A stretch of DNA of 64,000 nucleotides from Spinacia oleracea (GCF_020520425.1 NC_079490.1:3658001-3722000); one strand, 5' to 3'. Shown: positions 11,425 to 23,107, counted from the first letter of the stretch. Translations and numbers: made by a program. Notes: a model not told the origin generated them from the letters alone.

Positions 11425-12092
11425 TCTAGAACGCGACCTGCAATTAGTATACTCTATTTCAGGTTTGAAACACCACTTATACATTATCCCATACAATTTA
11501 ATACTTGAATTGACCATAAAGATCGCCTCAACCAACAATGTTCACATTAATACACATCATTTACGAAGGCACGAAAATCGTTTATGAAGGTGCAACGATC
11601 GTCTACAAGATGCAATAATCATTGGAAAATAATCATCCTCAATAATTCGCGAAAGACATTTACGCACTACACATAAGGCATAACATTTTGAATCATATTG
11701 GTCATGAGGGTCTAGATTGGCCCTTACTTCCTTTATGTACTCAAATCATTTAATATTTTTGTGGCAATTGAATTGATCCACAATTCACACTGAGTATGCA
11801 ACCAATAAAGAATTAATCCATGACGTAATACCTAGAGGTTGGGGTATTATGGAATCCTCAAAATAGAATAAAGAACAACTCCTTGAAAACTTTAACTGCT
11901 AACTCCATAGAGGTTTATTACATCCTTGAAAATAATAAAGAACATTTCAAACTTCAATAAAATTTAACCTTAAACTGTTGTAGCTTTGCTACTTATTCTT
12001 TAAAACATAAAAGAGTTAATTAACTATTTATGACTTCAAAATATTTGTGGCCTCTTGCCTACCCATTGCTCCTGAAACTTGCGGAGTGAAAT
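11425..12092 (-). other. Spacer between accessory ORF and gag in the TR-GAG-like element
   Basis: About 670 bp of A/T-rich sequence with no convincing ORF; leader of gag in the element's own sense. Confidence 0.6.
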
Positions 12093-12368
12093 TTAGATCT
12101 CAAGATCATCAAATTCTTCCTCAGGGTCTTCATCTTCTTCCATATCTTCATCTTGATTAGGCTCATTTGCCGTCTGTTCACTTTCGAGCTCTACATCTGA
12201 ATCACTAGAAATTTCAATGGTTGGCTCATGGGCCACTAGGTTAGGATTCTCTGCCTCAACACCTACATTCTCATTCTCCACAGCTACATCATTTTCCTCT
12301 AGGTCATTATTTACACTTATTCCCATAGGTTCTTCTGTAACTGAATCCCCAACATGACTCCCTACGAT
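12093..12368 (-). pseudogene. C-terminal half of the TR-GAG accessory ORF (acidic tail)
   Basis: Second half of an ORF of about 205 aa whose first half lies at 23107-22771. The copia element plus one TTTAC copy separates them, and the frame is continuous when these are removed. The C-terminus is very acidic, with an SSDSDVELE motif and a run of Glu and Asp before the stop at 12093. No recognised family. It may be a host-derived or element-specific accessory protein. Confidence 0.6.
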
Positions 12369-12373
12369 TTTAC
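12369..12373. repeat. Target-site duplication TTTAC, left copy of copia 1
   Basis: Matches 22766-22770 directly after the right LTR's terminal TGACA. Confidence 0.95.
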
Positions 12374-13709
12374 TGAAGGAAATAATGCCCTTGGTCCAAG
12401 TATGCATTCTATGTTAAGTCTAATAAATGCGGTTCAGTATTAATTAACAAGTTAATAATTCAGTGAGATCAAGTGAGCTGAATGCCTAGCTAGAGGCCGC
12501 TTCAGTTCAAGTGGAATTAATGATATTAATCCACAGCTTACTCTTGACTGAACCCGTAGGGTCACACAAATAGTACGTAAACGGATCAAGTATTTAATGG
12601 CATTAAATACTCCATCTATGAATATTCGGAACCGACGGATCTTGGTTTCAGTGGGAGCTAAGATCGTCACAGGCAAGAAATGAATACTCCGGAAACGATG
12701 ATATTGCCGGAAACGGAAATATGGATCGTATCGGAAATATGAATATTATCCAAGTCGTAGATGTTGCCGGAAACGGAAACATGGTACGTATCGGAAAATA
12801 TTATTGGAAATGGAAATATTACCAGAATCGGAAATATTGCCGGAAACGGAAATATTGTCAGAATCGGAAATATTACCGGAATCGGAAAATAATTCCGGAA
12901 ACGGAAATATTAAATATTTGTTCGAAACGGAAATTAATTCCGGAATCGGAAATATTAAATATTGTTCGTATCGGAAATAGATTCCGGAAATGGAAATTTA
13001 ATCGGAAGCATATCGTACGAATTAGCATCGGACGAGGCCTGCCGGACGAAGGCCCAGCACGAAGCCAGGCCGTCGCCCAGCAAGCACGCACAAGCCCAGC
13101 GCGCGCCAAGGCCACGGATGCGTGGGCCTTGCTGCGTGGGCTACAGCTCGCACGCATGGGCAGTCCTTGTGGCTGCCGTGTGTGTGTGAGTTTGAGCTCA
13201 TGCGAGATTCCTGAATCTGCAAGAGTCAGTGTATGATTAAATGTCTATTCCTATTGGATAAATTGATTAAGTAGAATTCATGTAGAATTCTAATTCCAAT
13301 TAATTCGCATCCTACTAGGATTACGATTCCTTTTCCATAACTCTATAAATAAAGGCCTAGGGGTCATAATTTATACACAAGTTTCAAAGTATTCAAAAGT
13401 GAGTTTTTGAGAGAAAATTCAAACACCCATCTTGCCCCAAAAGTGCCGAATTTTCTGAGTACCTTAAGGGCGATTCTAGTTGGTCAATCTTAAGGCGGAT
13501 CCGGACGTGCTGTGGACTTTCTACGGAGGGACGACACTTGGAGTCCTAAAAGACTTGTTCTTGTTCGGTTCGGGCGCAGCTAGGGAAGGCACGCAACAAA
13601 GAGTATGCATCTAATTATGCTATATGATTATGTGTAAATAATATGTTTCCTGGGTTAATGGTTGTTTCCGCATGATCTATGTAAATGTCATATGTATCAT
13701 AACCTGACA
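12374..13709 (+). repeat. 5' LTR of copia 1 (1,336 bp)
   Basis: TGAAGGAAAT to CCTGACA; same length as 21430-22765 with no difference found by eye. The U3 part (about 12680-13015) is a cloud of short CCGGAAAC/GGAAATATT repeats. A TATA box (TATAAATA, 13344-13351) is followed by the probable transcription start within the next 30-40 bp. ORFs such as 12721-13236 come from the repeat and are not genes. Confidence 0.97.
12680..13015 (+). promoter_or_regulatory. U3 short-repeat array (GGAAA-core) upstream of the LTR TATA box
   Basis: About twenty imperfect repeats of the form (C)CGGAAAC/TGGAAATATT, ending about 330 bp before the TATA box. Present in all four copia LTRs of the window. Such arrays in retrotransposon U3 regions are often enhancer-like; that role is inferred. 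Confidence 0.5.
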
Positions 13710-13710
13710 G

Positions 13711-13723
13711 TGGTATCAGAGCC
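13711..13723 (+). other. Primer-binding site of copia 1
   Basis: TGGTATCAGAGCC one base after the LTR; complementary to the 3' end of initiator tRNA-Met. Confidence 0.9.
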
Positions 13724-16599
13724 CCTTATTATTTTCATAATCTAAATTGCATGAACATGGTTAAATATTACAAATTTGCAAGAATTAAAAGGGGTGATTA
13801 ATTTTCGTAATTGTTAATTAATTGCAAATTGCGTTTATTTAAATATATGTACGCAGTTTTTCGGCAGTTTCTTCATTACTCATCCGAATTGAGTGATTTT
13901 TGTGTCAATTCCGCATGTAAAAGGCATTCTAAAATTTTGACAAAAATAGTATTTTTCTGCCGAACCCAGAATTCTCAAATTCGAAGCCTAACTATGACTT
14001 TTCGAAGGTTTTAGTTTTTCGGATGCAAAATTTCGTAAATTTAAGATGTTAAATTAAATATTTGCGATTCCTGTTGATAAATCTTGAATTTTTGATTGAC
14101 CTACTGCATATGTTTAACAAGTTTGAATGCCTAGTCTTGTTAATTATGCAATCTAATTTGTAATTATGATTAATTTGTTGAAAATTAGAATAATTTAGAA
14201 TTAATTTGATTTTCATAATTAATTGTAATTTAATTAGAAACCTATGATTAAAAACCACCATAAAAATTGTAAATTTACGATAAATTTTAAATTTTTTATG
14301 ACCTAGACTTGAATCCATATCAATCGGAAATCAATTGGATAATAAATTTTCGATTTTTCGCCCTAAAATTATGAAATTAATATTATTTATTAATTTGTCA
14401 TTAATTTTAAATATAAATTTTAAATTTTTATGCGATTCGTTCAAATAACTTGCACGCACGAAGCAATGGACGCTTCGTGTTACCCTTAAGGGGTGTTGTA
14501 TAATGCGGGCATGCGACGACGAGCAAGGGAGCTCGTCGCCCGTGCGGCACGAATGCAATGAGCAAGGGCGTAGTGCACGAGCGCAAGGCAGCAGCCCTGC
14601 CTTGTGTCGTGTGCCACGAGCAATGAACGGATGGGCATGGGCGAGGGGCGAGCCAAGGCAGTCGCGTGTGGGCAGCAAGCGAGCTGCGCCACAGCGCGCG
14701 CTGCCTCGCACAACAGCGCGCAACCTCGTGCGCAGCGAGCGCAAGCTCGCGTGCCACGAGCGCTGCGCACAGCATCACTCGCGCGCACAGCGCGCGACGT
14801 CGCCCGCCCAGCGAGCGATGTCGCGCACCAGCGAGCGATCTCGCGCGCCAGCGAGCGATGGCTCGCGCGCACCAGCGAGCGATGCAGCGCGCCAGCGAGC
14901 GATGGCTCGCGCGCACCAGCGAGCGATGCAGCGCCCCAGCGAGCGATGGCTCGCGCACACCAGCGAGCGATCTCGCGCACCAGCGAGCGCGGTAACGCGC
15001 GCGCGCTGCGAGCGATAGCTCGCGTGCGGTGGGCGCTGTGCGGAGGCTTGCGTATGGGACAGCAGCAGCTATGCAACGAGCGCATGGGCTGCGCGCACAT
15101 GGCCAGCAATGGCTGTGTGCGTACAGCCCATGGGCGTGCAACGCGTAGGGTGTTTGCGTTTCGATTAGATCGTTTTGAATGTTTAATTTGAAAATTTCAG
15201 TTCACGTAATTTTAATTAATTTTTAAAATTAATAATTTAAATTAATTTCTTGGATTTTAATTTTGAATATTATAATTATAATAAATGGAATTTATTCTAA
15301 TTATTTTACTAAAATTAAAATCATAGATTAATTTAAATGTGACTGAAATTAAAATTAAATTTTTGGATTCAATTATAAATTTATATGAGCTTTAAATTTT
15401 AATTAAATTTGTATGTTTCCGGTTAGACTAGAAATACAATTTTATGTTTAAAATTAGTAAAGCATATGAATTTATTGGTTTGAGTGGGAGCACTTTTTAG
15501 TCATAAACTCTTGATTAGGTCTACAAATCCTTAAGGTTAAAACAACTCGATTAGAATTAATAAGGACTGAATAATTGGTAGATTATTGGTGCCCTTGATT
15601 AATTGCTGCAAATGTTTACGTGATGCATAATGTGTTTAACTAACCAGCTATGTGGGCCATTCATGATAATGAATGGGTGAATGGTATATATTGTATATGT
15701 ACTGTTTTGCAGGTTATGAAGTGACTAGTATGGCCCAAATAGGATAGAAAATATGGTCTGCGTACCATTAATTTGAATGTAATTGGTCTAAAGTACCAAA
15801 GTTGTTTTTCAATTCAAATATGGTCTGCGTACCATCAAATAGTTGTAATTAGTTATAACTTATCCTATTTGAAGAAAATGGTGCCTCCCACGGAGATTTT
15901 CAAGACGGACTTTGAAGTCAAAGCTTCAAGATGAAGTCGGGCCATACTAGATCACAAATATCTTATGCATGTTTTAAGTTATTTATTGCTTTAAATATGT
16001 CTTAAAATGCATGAGATCAAAAGCTTGATTATGTTGCATGATTAAGGATTTTAGTTCACTTAAAATCTAACCAACATAGTAAGAGCCTTAAGTTCCAAAC
16101 TTAAAAATTGAGTTAAAAGGTGCCATGCCAAAATATACACTTGCTTGGATATCCTTTACATCAATCTAGTAATAGTTTTCGCTCAGCGAGGTGTTACTTA
16201 TTGGTCCTAAAGGGGCAAGGTACACAAATAATTGTGAGTACATGTTAGTTTTGGTGAAACTCAACGATATAAGTAAGGAGTCCTTTTATGTCGTGGCAAA
16301 TTCGATAGGTTTACCTAATAAGTTCTTAGACGTACCTATCAACCAAGAATAGTTTCTAGACTATTAGCAAAAGGCTTTTGCTTACCTAAGATGTTCTAGG
16401 ATTAAGTCGACAAACTGTGCTTAGTTCTTCAATGATTTTAGGATCTTGGAATCATTTTATTCACACCTGCCGGAACACATAACTTGAATAAAATGCTTAA
16501 TAAACATTGAATTATGCATGAATGCTAGAATTTAAGTTTATTAAGAGAAACTGTGAATGGTTATTTATTTGTTTATTCTTTTCAATTGTAGTTTTTAAT
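13724..16599 (+). other. Long untranslated leader of copia 1
   Basis: 2.9 kb between PBS and gag. An A/T-rich first part, a G/C-rich block (about 14500-15150) with a minisatellite, then A/T-rich sequence with a duplicated ATGGTCTGCGTACCAT motif (about 15750 and 15820). A T-rich stretch ending TTGTAG lies just before the start codon and could be a splice acceptor. No protein-coding frame with real codon structure. Confidence 0.75.
14808..15000 (+). repeat. G/C-rich minisatellite in the copia 1 leader
   Basis: Eight to nine tandem units of about 18-25 bp with core CAGCGAGCGAT followed by G/C-rich variants such as GGCTCGCGCG. The unit is partly self-complementary (CGAGC/GCTCG). The order and number of unit variants differ from the copy at 55146-55345. 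Confidence 0.85.
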
Positions 16600-19500
16600 A
16601 TGGCAAACAACAATTCATTCAACATTCGATCAATTCTCGAAAAGGAGAAGTTGAACGGGAAAAACTTCCTTGACTGGCAAAGGAACTTGCAAATAGTTCT
16701 TATGCAGGAAGAAAAGGAGTATGTCCTAGATGAGGCGATGCCCGAAGCTCCAGGCGACGGGATCACTCAGGCAGCCCTCAATCGTTGGATTGATGCCAAC
16801 AAGGATGTGAAATGTCTAATGCTCGCCACCATGAGTGCGGATCTGCAGAAAACGTTCATCAACTCAGATGCTTTCACAATCATCAGTGAGTTGAAGAACA
16901 TGTTCCAAGATCTGGCTCGAGTCGAAAGATTCGAGACTCATAGGCAAATTCTTGAGACCAAGCTTAAGAAAGGCGAGCCCGTAAGTCCACATGTTCTCAA
17001 AATGATTGGACTCATTGAGAATATGAGTCGGCTGGATCAGCAATTTTCTCAAGAAATGGCTATAGACACCATCCTCCATTCTCTTCATAGCGGGTATGAT
17101 CAGTTCAAACTGAACTACAGTATGAATAGTCTGGACAAAACGCTCACTGAGCTTCACGGTATGCTGAAGACCGCTGAAAAGACGCTCAAAAGTGATAAGC
17201 AAGATGTGCTTATGGTGCGTGGGGGCAAGTTCAAGAAATCTGGAAAGAAGAGGAATGCTAAGAAAGGTGGCAACAAGGCCAGCCCAACTAAGCAAACTGG
17301 CGCCAAATCTGCAAAGAGGAAGGTCAGTCAACCCACTTCTGAATCCGAATGCTTCTACTGCAAGAAGAAGGGGCATTGGAAGAGAGATTGCTTGAAGCTA
17401 AAGGAAGATCAGAAGAACGGAACAGTCGTTCCATCTTCAGGTATTTTCGTTATAGACTGTATACTTGCTAATTCAACTTCTTGGGTATTAGATACAGGTT
17501 GTGGCTCACACTTATGTTCCAATCCACAGGGACTAAGAAGAAGTAGAAAGTTAAGCAAGGGAGAAGTCGACCTACGAGTGGGAAATGGAGCACGGATTGC
17601 TGCATTAGCCGTAGGAACTTACTATTTGTCGTTGCCCTCCGGGCTAGTTTTGGAACTGGAAGAATGTTTCCATGTTCCAAGTCTTACTAAAAACATCATT
17701 TCGGTTTCTTGCTTAGATGCTAAGGGATTTTCCTTTATAATAAAAGACAATAGTTGTTCGTTTTATTTTAAAGAGATGTTTTATGGATCTGCTAGATTAG
17801 TCAATGGACTTTATTTATTAGATCACGACAAACAAGTATATAACATAAATACCAAAAAGGCCAAAAAGGATGATTCAGATCTCACCTATCTGTGGCATTG
17901 TCGATTAGGCCATATAAACTTGAAACGCTTAGAAAGACTTCAAAGGGAAGGAATTCTAGAACCATTTGACTTAGAGGATTATGGTAAATGCGAATCATGT
18001 TTACTTGGCAAAATGACAAAGCAACCTTTCTCTAAAGTTGGAGAAAGAGCAAATGAACTATTGGGTTTAATCCATACAGATGTATGTGGACCAATGAGTA
18101 CAAATGCTAGAGGTGGTTTCAGCTACTTTATCACTTTCACTGATGACTTCAGTAGGTATGGTTATGTCTACCTAATGAAGCATAAGTCTGAATCCTTTGA
18201 CAAATTCAAGGAATTTCAGAGTGAAGTAGAGAATCAATTAGGCAAGAAGATCAAGGCACTGCGGTCTGATAGAGGCGGTGAATATCTGAGCTATGAATTT
18301 GATGACCATCTGAAAGAATGTGGAATTCTATCAGAATTGACTCCTCCTGGAACACCACAATGGAACGGTGTGTCAGAACGGAGAAACAGAACCTTGCTAG
18401 ACATGGTCAGGTCAATGATGGGTCAGGCCGAACTTCCATTAGAATTTTGGGGACATGCACTAAATACAGCTGCACTCACTATAAATAGAGCTCCGTCTAA
18501 AGCTGTCGAAAAGACTCCATACGAATTATGGTTTGGAAAGCCTCCAAATGTGTCTTTTCTTAAGATTTGGGGATGTGAAGTATACGTCAAACGATTAATT
18601 TCAGACAAACTTCATCCAAAATCTGACAAATGTATCCTTGTGGGATATCCAAAGGAAACAAAGGGGTATTACTTCTACAATACATCTGAGAACAAAGTGT
18701 TTGTTGCTCGAGATGGTGTCTTTTTGGAGAAAGATCACATTTCCAAAATGACAAGTGGGAGAAAAGTAGACCTCGAAGAAATTCGAATCGAACAACAAAC
18801 TCTAGAGAATGCTCAAGATGACATTCAGGATGAAACTCAGAGATCTTTAGAAGAATCTGGTGAGAATCATGGTCAATCTAGAAATGTTACCCCGCGTAGA
18901 TCGCAAAGATATAGATCTCAACCGGAAAGGTACTTAGGTATTTTGACGAACGAGAGCTATGACGTTCTATTACTTGAAAGTGATGAACCTGCGACTTACA
19001 AGCAAGCTATGACGAGCCCTAGCTCCAAGCAATGGCAAGAAGCCATGCAATCTGAATTAGACTCCATGTCTGAAAACCAAGTATGGGATTTGGTCGATTT
19101 GCCAGATGGCTACCAAGCCATTGGAAGCAAATGGGTTTTCAAACTGAAAAAGGACAAGGATGGGAAACTTGAAGTTTTCAAAGCTAGATTGGTTGCGAAA
19201 GGTTACAGGCAAATCCACGGTGTGGATTACGATGAAACCTTTTCACCAGTTGCAATGCTAAAGTCTATTCGAATAATGTTAGCAATCGCTGCATATTACG
19301 ATTACGAAATATGGCAGATGGATGTCAAAACTGCTTTCTTAAACGGCGTTTTAACAGAAACTGTGTTTATGACACAGCCTGAAGGTTTTGAGGATCCAAA
19401 GAATGCTAAAAAGGTATGCAAGCTAAAGAAATCAATCTACGGATTGAAGCAGGCATCCAGGAGCTGGAATATACGTTTTGATGAAGCGGTCAGTGACTTT

Positions 19501-20565
19501 GGTTTCATCAAGAACGCAGACGAATCTTGTGTATACAAGAAGGTCAGTGGGAGCAAAATTGCTTTCCTAGTATTATATGTCGACGACATATTGCTTATCG
19601 GAAATGACATTCCTATGTTGAACTCTGTCAAGATTTGGCTTGGGAAATGTTTTTCGATGAAGGATCTAGGGGAAGCACAGTACATATTGGGCATCAAGAT
19701 TTACAGAGATAGATCTAAAAAGATGATTGGACTTAGTCAAAGCACTTATATCAATAAGGTGCTTGATAGGTTCAAGATGGCGGACTCCAAGCGAGGCTAC
19801 CTACCCATGTCTCATGGAATGACTCTAAGCAAGACTCAGTGCCCAAAAACACTTGATGAGCGTAGACGAATGAATGGGATTCCATATGCATCATTGATTG
19901 GTTCAATAATGTATGCTATGATATGTACACGCCCGGATGTTGCGTACGCACTCAGTGCTACGAGCAGATACCAGTCAGACCCAGGAGAGGCGCATTGGAC
20001 TGCTGCCAAGAACATTCTGAAGTACCTAAAAAGGCACAAAGATGACTTCCTGGTCTATGGTGGAGATGATGAATTAATTGTTAAAGGCTATACGGACGCA
20101 AGTTTCCAAACCGACAAAGATGATTTCAGATCACAGTCTGGGTTTGTCTTCTGCCTTAACGGAGGAGCAGTAAGCTGGAAAAGTGCTAAGCAAAGCACCA
20201 TTGCGGATTCTACAACTGAAGCGGAGTACATTGCTGCACATGAAGCAGCAAAGGAAGCTATATGGCTAAGGAAGTTCATAGGAGAACTTGGTGTAGTCCC
20301 CTCCATTAAAGGACCAATAGCCCTGTATTGTGATAATAACGGAGCTATTGCACAGGCAAAAGAGCCTAGACACCACCAGAGAGTCAAGCATGTACTTCGT
20401 AGATTTCACCTTCTACGAGAGTTCGTTGAAAGAAAAGAAGTCGAGATAAGCAAAATTGGAACTGATGACAACATATCAGATCCATTAACTAAACCTCTGC
20501 CGCAAGCGAAGCACAACTCGCACACTGCAGCTATGGGAATCAAGCATATTGGAGAATGGCTTTGA
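16600..20565 (+). CDS. gag-pol: Copia Gag-Pol polyprotein, copy 1 (1,321 aa)
   Basis: Starts at the ATG at 16600 (MANNNSFNIRSILEKEKL), the conserved Gag beginning; the open frame reaches back to 16522 but that part is leader. Domains in copia order: Gag; zinc knuckle CFYCKKKGHWKRDC near residue 251; protease WVLDTGCGSH with Asp298; integrase His/Cys region about 430-467 and catalytic Asp494, Asp557, Glu593 (DX35E); reverse transcriptase with YVDD at 993-996; RNase H with Asp1166 and Glu1207. All catalytic residues are present and there is no stop or frameshift, so the product should be active. It acts in virus-like particles to copy and integrate the element. Confidence 0.97.
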   Translation: MANNNSFNIRSILEKEKLNGKNFLDWQRNLQIVLMQEEKEYVLDEAMPEAPGDGITQAALNRWIDANKDVKCLMLATMSADLQKTFINSDAFTIISELKNMFQDLARVERFETHRQILETKLKKGEPVSPHVLKMIGLIENMSRLDQQFSQEMAIDTILHSLHSGYDQFKLNYSMNSLDKTLTELHGMLKTAEKTLKSDKQDVLMVRGGKFKKSGKKRNAKKGGNKASPTKQTGAKSAKRKVSQPTSESECFYCKKKGHWKRDCLKLKEDQKNGTVVPSSGIFVIDCILANSTSWVLDTGCGSHLCSNPQGLRRSRKLSKGEVDLRVGNGARIAALAVGTYYLSLPSGLVLELEECFHVPSLTKNIISVSCLDAKGFSFIIKDNSCSFYFKEMFYGSARLVNGLYLLDHDKQVYNINTKKAKKDDSDLTYLWHCRLGHINLKRLERLQREGILEPFDLEDYGKCESCLLGKMTKQPFSKVGERANELLGLIHTDVCGPMSTNARGGFSYFITFTDDFSRYGYVYLMKHKSESFDKFKEFQSEVENQLGKKIKALRSDRGGEYLSYEFDDHLKECGILSELTPPGTPQWNGVSERRNRTLLDMVRSMMGQAELPLEFWGHALNTAALTINRAPSKAVEKTPYELWFGKPPNVSFLKIWGCEVYVKRLISDKLHPKSDKCILVGYPKETKGYYFYNTSENKVFVARDGVFLEKDHISKMTSGRKVDLEEIRIEQQTLENAQDDIQDETQRSLEESGENHGQSRNVTPRRSQRYRSQPERYLGILTNESYDVLLLESDEPATYKQAMTSPSSKQWQEAMQSELDSMSENQVWDLVDLPDGYQAIGSKWVFKLKKDKDGKLEVFKARLVAKGYRQIHGVDYDETFSPVAMLKSIRIMLAIAAYYDYEIWQMDVKTAFLNGVLTETVFMTQPEGFEDPKNAKKVCKLKKSIYGLKQASRSWNIRFDEAVSDFGFIKNADESCVYKKVSGSKIAFLVLYVDDILLIGNDIPMLNSVKIWLGKCFSMKDLGEAQYILGIKIYRDRSKKMIGLSQSTYINKVLDRFKMADSKRGYLPMSHGMTLSKTQCPKTLDERRRMNGIPYASLIGSIMYAMICTRPDVAYALSATSRYQSDPGEAHWTAAKNILKYLKRHKDDFLVYGGDDELIVKGYTDASFQTDKDDFRSQSGFVFCLNGGAVSWKSAKQSTIADSTTEAEYIAAHEAAKEAIWLRKFIGELGVVPSIKGPIALYCDNNGAIAQAKEPRHHQRVKHVLRRFHLLREFVERKEVEISKIGTDDNISDPLTKPLPQAKHNSHTAAMGIKHIGEWL

Positions 20566-21429
20566 TGTCTCTGTTTAATGTTTTAAAGTTTTAGAGTTTA
20601 AATCTTTGTAAAACATTATTGGTTAATCATTCACAATAAATGAAAGGAATTCATTTTTCCATTTAATTTGTGGTTTATTAAATGATGAGTCCCTTCAACT
20701 TGACGATATATTCAAGATAGACTGTCAGGACCAGTCCTGTGACTAAGAAATGTCTATCAAGTGAACTTGAATGTCAAAGGTTGAAAATGGTCCCTAATCG
20801 GAGTTTTCTATAAAATTGGACGCATAGAAAACGTTAGACGATTAGAATGCAAGATGACTAGTAGTTCTGTTTCTTGAACTATGTGGACATGGCAATGTCA
20901 TAATCATTTGCATAGATACTTACTTTGGGAAGACTAGTATCGGACAAGACCTATGAAACTTTACTGTAAGAGATGAAAGTCTGTCATAAGTAAATTTCAT
21001 TAAATTATTAGACACTAAATCCTCAATACCTGAGTGATTTGAGATTACTTGTTTGAGAACTGGTTGCTTTGACGTTGACCAACCGTCGCACCGTAAAAGG
21101 AGGCTATAAAGGCAACGCTCAGGTAATCACCTATCAAACGAAGTCTAATCTCAAGATCGCAAGATTGGGATTGTCCTCCCATAAATCGGGATGAGATGCT
21201 TAAAAGTTGTACAAGGCCACTCGGAGAGCTAGAAACTGTGAAATGCATGGCCGTGCTCGGATGAATCATAGGCTATGATTATCTGTTTATTTGATCAGTT
21301 GAACTCTGAAACCGAGGAACACCTCTGGACATAATAAGGATGACAACTCTTACCTTATGTTCAAGAGCAAGCATCAAGCGACAAAGGAATTAGGAAATGC
21401 ACACTTGTCCCTAAGGACAAGTGGGAGAC
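20566..21429 (+). other. 3' untranslated region of copia 1
   Basis: 0.86 kb without coding potential between the polyprotein stop and the 3' LTR. The last bases form the polypurine tract. Confidence 0.8.
21413..21429 (+). other. Polypurine tract of copia 1
   Basis: AAGGACAAGTGGGAGAC directly before the 3' LTR's TGAAGG; the plus-strand primer site. Confidence 0.8.
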
Positions 21430-22765
21430 TGAAGGAAATAATGCCCTTGGTCCAAGTATGCATTCTATGTTAAGTCTAATAAATGCGGTTCAGTATTAAT
21501 TAACAAGTTAATAATTCAGTGAGATCAAGTGAGCTGAATGCCTAGCTAGAGGCCGCTTCAGTTCAAGTGGAATTAATGATATTAATCCACAGCTTACTCT
21601 TGACTGAACCCGTAGGGTCACACAAATAGTACGTAAACGGATCAAGTATTTAATGGCATTAAATACTCCATCTATGAATATTCGGAACCGACGGATCTTG
21701 GTTTCAGTGGGAGCTAAGATCGTCACAGGCAAGAAATGAATACTCCGGAAACGATGATATTGCCGGAAACGGAAATATGGATCGTATCGGAAATATGAAT
21801 ATTATCCAAGTCGTAGATGTTGCCGGAAACGGAAACATGGTACGTATCGGAAAATATTATTGGAAATGGAAATATTACCAGAATCGGAAATATTGCCGGA
21901 AACGGAAATATTGTCAGAATCGGAAATATTACCGGAATCGGAAAATAATTCCGGAAACGGAAATATTAAATATTTGTTCGAAACGGAAATTAATTCCGGA
22001 ATCGGAAATATTAAATATTGTTCGTATCGGAAATAGATTCCGGAAATGGAAATTTAATCGGAAGCATATCGTACGAATTAGCATCGGACGAGGCCTGCCG
22101 GACGAAGGCCCAGCACGAAGCCAGGCCGTCGCCCAGCAAGCACGCACAAGCCCAGCGCGCGCCAAGGCCACGGATGCGTGGGCCTTGCTGCGTGGGCTAC
22201 AGCTCGCACGCATGGGCAGTCCTTGTGGCTGCCGTGTGTGTGTGAGTTTGAGCTCATGCGAGATTCCTGAATCTGCAAGAGTCAGTGTATGATTAAATGT
22301 CTATTCCTATTGGATAAATTGATTAAGTAGAATTCATGTAGAATTCTAATTCCAATTAATTCGCATCCTACTAGGATTACGATTCCTTTTCCATAACTCT
22401 ATAAATAAAGGCCTAGGGGTCATAATTTATACACAAGTTTCAAAGTATTCAAAAGTGAGTTTTTGAGAGAAAATTCAAACACCCATCTTGCCCCAAAAGT
22501 GCCGAATTTTCTGAGTACCTTAAGGGCGATTCTAGTTGGTCAATCTTAAGGCGGATCCGGACGTGCTGTGGACTTTCTACGGAGGGACGACACTTGGAGT
22601 CCTAAAAGACTTGTTCTTGTTCGGTTCGGGCGCAGCTAGGGAAGGCACGCAACAAAGAGTATGCATCTAATTATGCTATATGATTATGTGTAAATAATAT
22701 GTTTCCTGGGTTAATGGTTGTTTCCGCATGATCTATGTAAATGTCATATGTATCATAACCTGACA
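21430..22765 (+). repeat. 3' LTR of copia 1 (1,336 bp)
   Basis: Same length as the 5' LTR and no difference found. TATA box at 22400-22407. Confidence 0.97.
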
Positions 22766-22770
22766 TTTAC
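22766..22770. repeat. Target-site duplication TTTAC, right copy of copia 1
   Basis: Pairs with 12369-12373. Confidence 0.95.
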
Positions 22771-23107
22771 CGTCTCTAAATCCACTTTCTGCCGCTTCAA
22801 TAATGGTGGTCAGAATTTCTGAATCATATTTCCATCTACCATCCCAAGTCCCATACTTAGTCAAGTTTGGAGTTCCATTATCAGAATGCATGTCTTTAAA
22901 CTTTTCCTTGAGTTCTAGGTATGGAAATTTGTTAGGTAAGCAATTAATGATAGTGGCTGCTATGATATCCTTTCTCATTAAGATAGGTTGCCCTTGAACT
23001 TTAGCATAATATTCACATCCAAACACAATTTTCTTCACGTAAATATCAGGGGTTTCTATATCAAGTTTCTCGAAGGATCCTATGTTAGTATACTTGGAAA
23101 GAAACAT
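22771..23107 (-). pseudogene. N-terminal half of the TR-GAG accessory ORF
   Basis: Starts at an ATG at 23107 (MFLSKYTNIGSFEKLD) and is open to the copia insertion; 114 codons including the TSD. It continues in frame at 12368. Composition is mixed and globular-looking, with aromatic and Lys-rich segments, unlike the acidic second half. Lies 5' of gag in the element's own sense. I do not recognise the family. Confidence 0.55.

Larger units (their letters stand above)
12374..22765 (+). mobile_element. Complete Ty1/copia retrotransposon, copy 1
   Basis: 10,392 bp with 1,336-bp LTRs, tRNA-iMet type PBS, a 2.9-kb leader, one uninterrupted gag-pol ORF, a 0.86-kb 3' UTR and a polypurine tract. A perfect TSD and LTRs without any difference I could see mark a very young, potentially autonomous insertion. 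Long LTRs, an iMet PBS and the Gag type suggest the Angela/Tork side of copia, tentatively. Same family as copy 2 at 52712. Confidence 0.95.

Noticed and set aside
12721-13236. 171-aa ORF in the copia LTR (also at 21777, 53059, 62091)
   Set aside because: It translates the GGAAA-type U3 repeat and reads through the TATA-proximal LTR; present only because LTRs are duplicated. No domain.
14808-15000. CRISPR-like look of regularly repeated CAGCGAGCGAT units
   Set aside because: Units are tandem and degenerate without unique spacers, inside a plant retrotransposon leader.
14428-15191. Several overlapping ORFs of 100-237 aa on both strands in the G/C-rich copia leader (and at 54749-55509)
   Set aside because: High G/C content and a short repeat remove stop codons in all frames; products are Ala/Arg/Ser repeats.
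16864-17376. 170-aa ORF antisense to copia gag, and other antisense ORFs within both polyproteins
   Set aside because: Shadows of the polyprotein frame; conserved only because the sense strand is.
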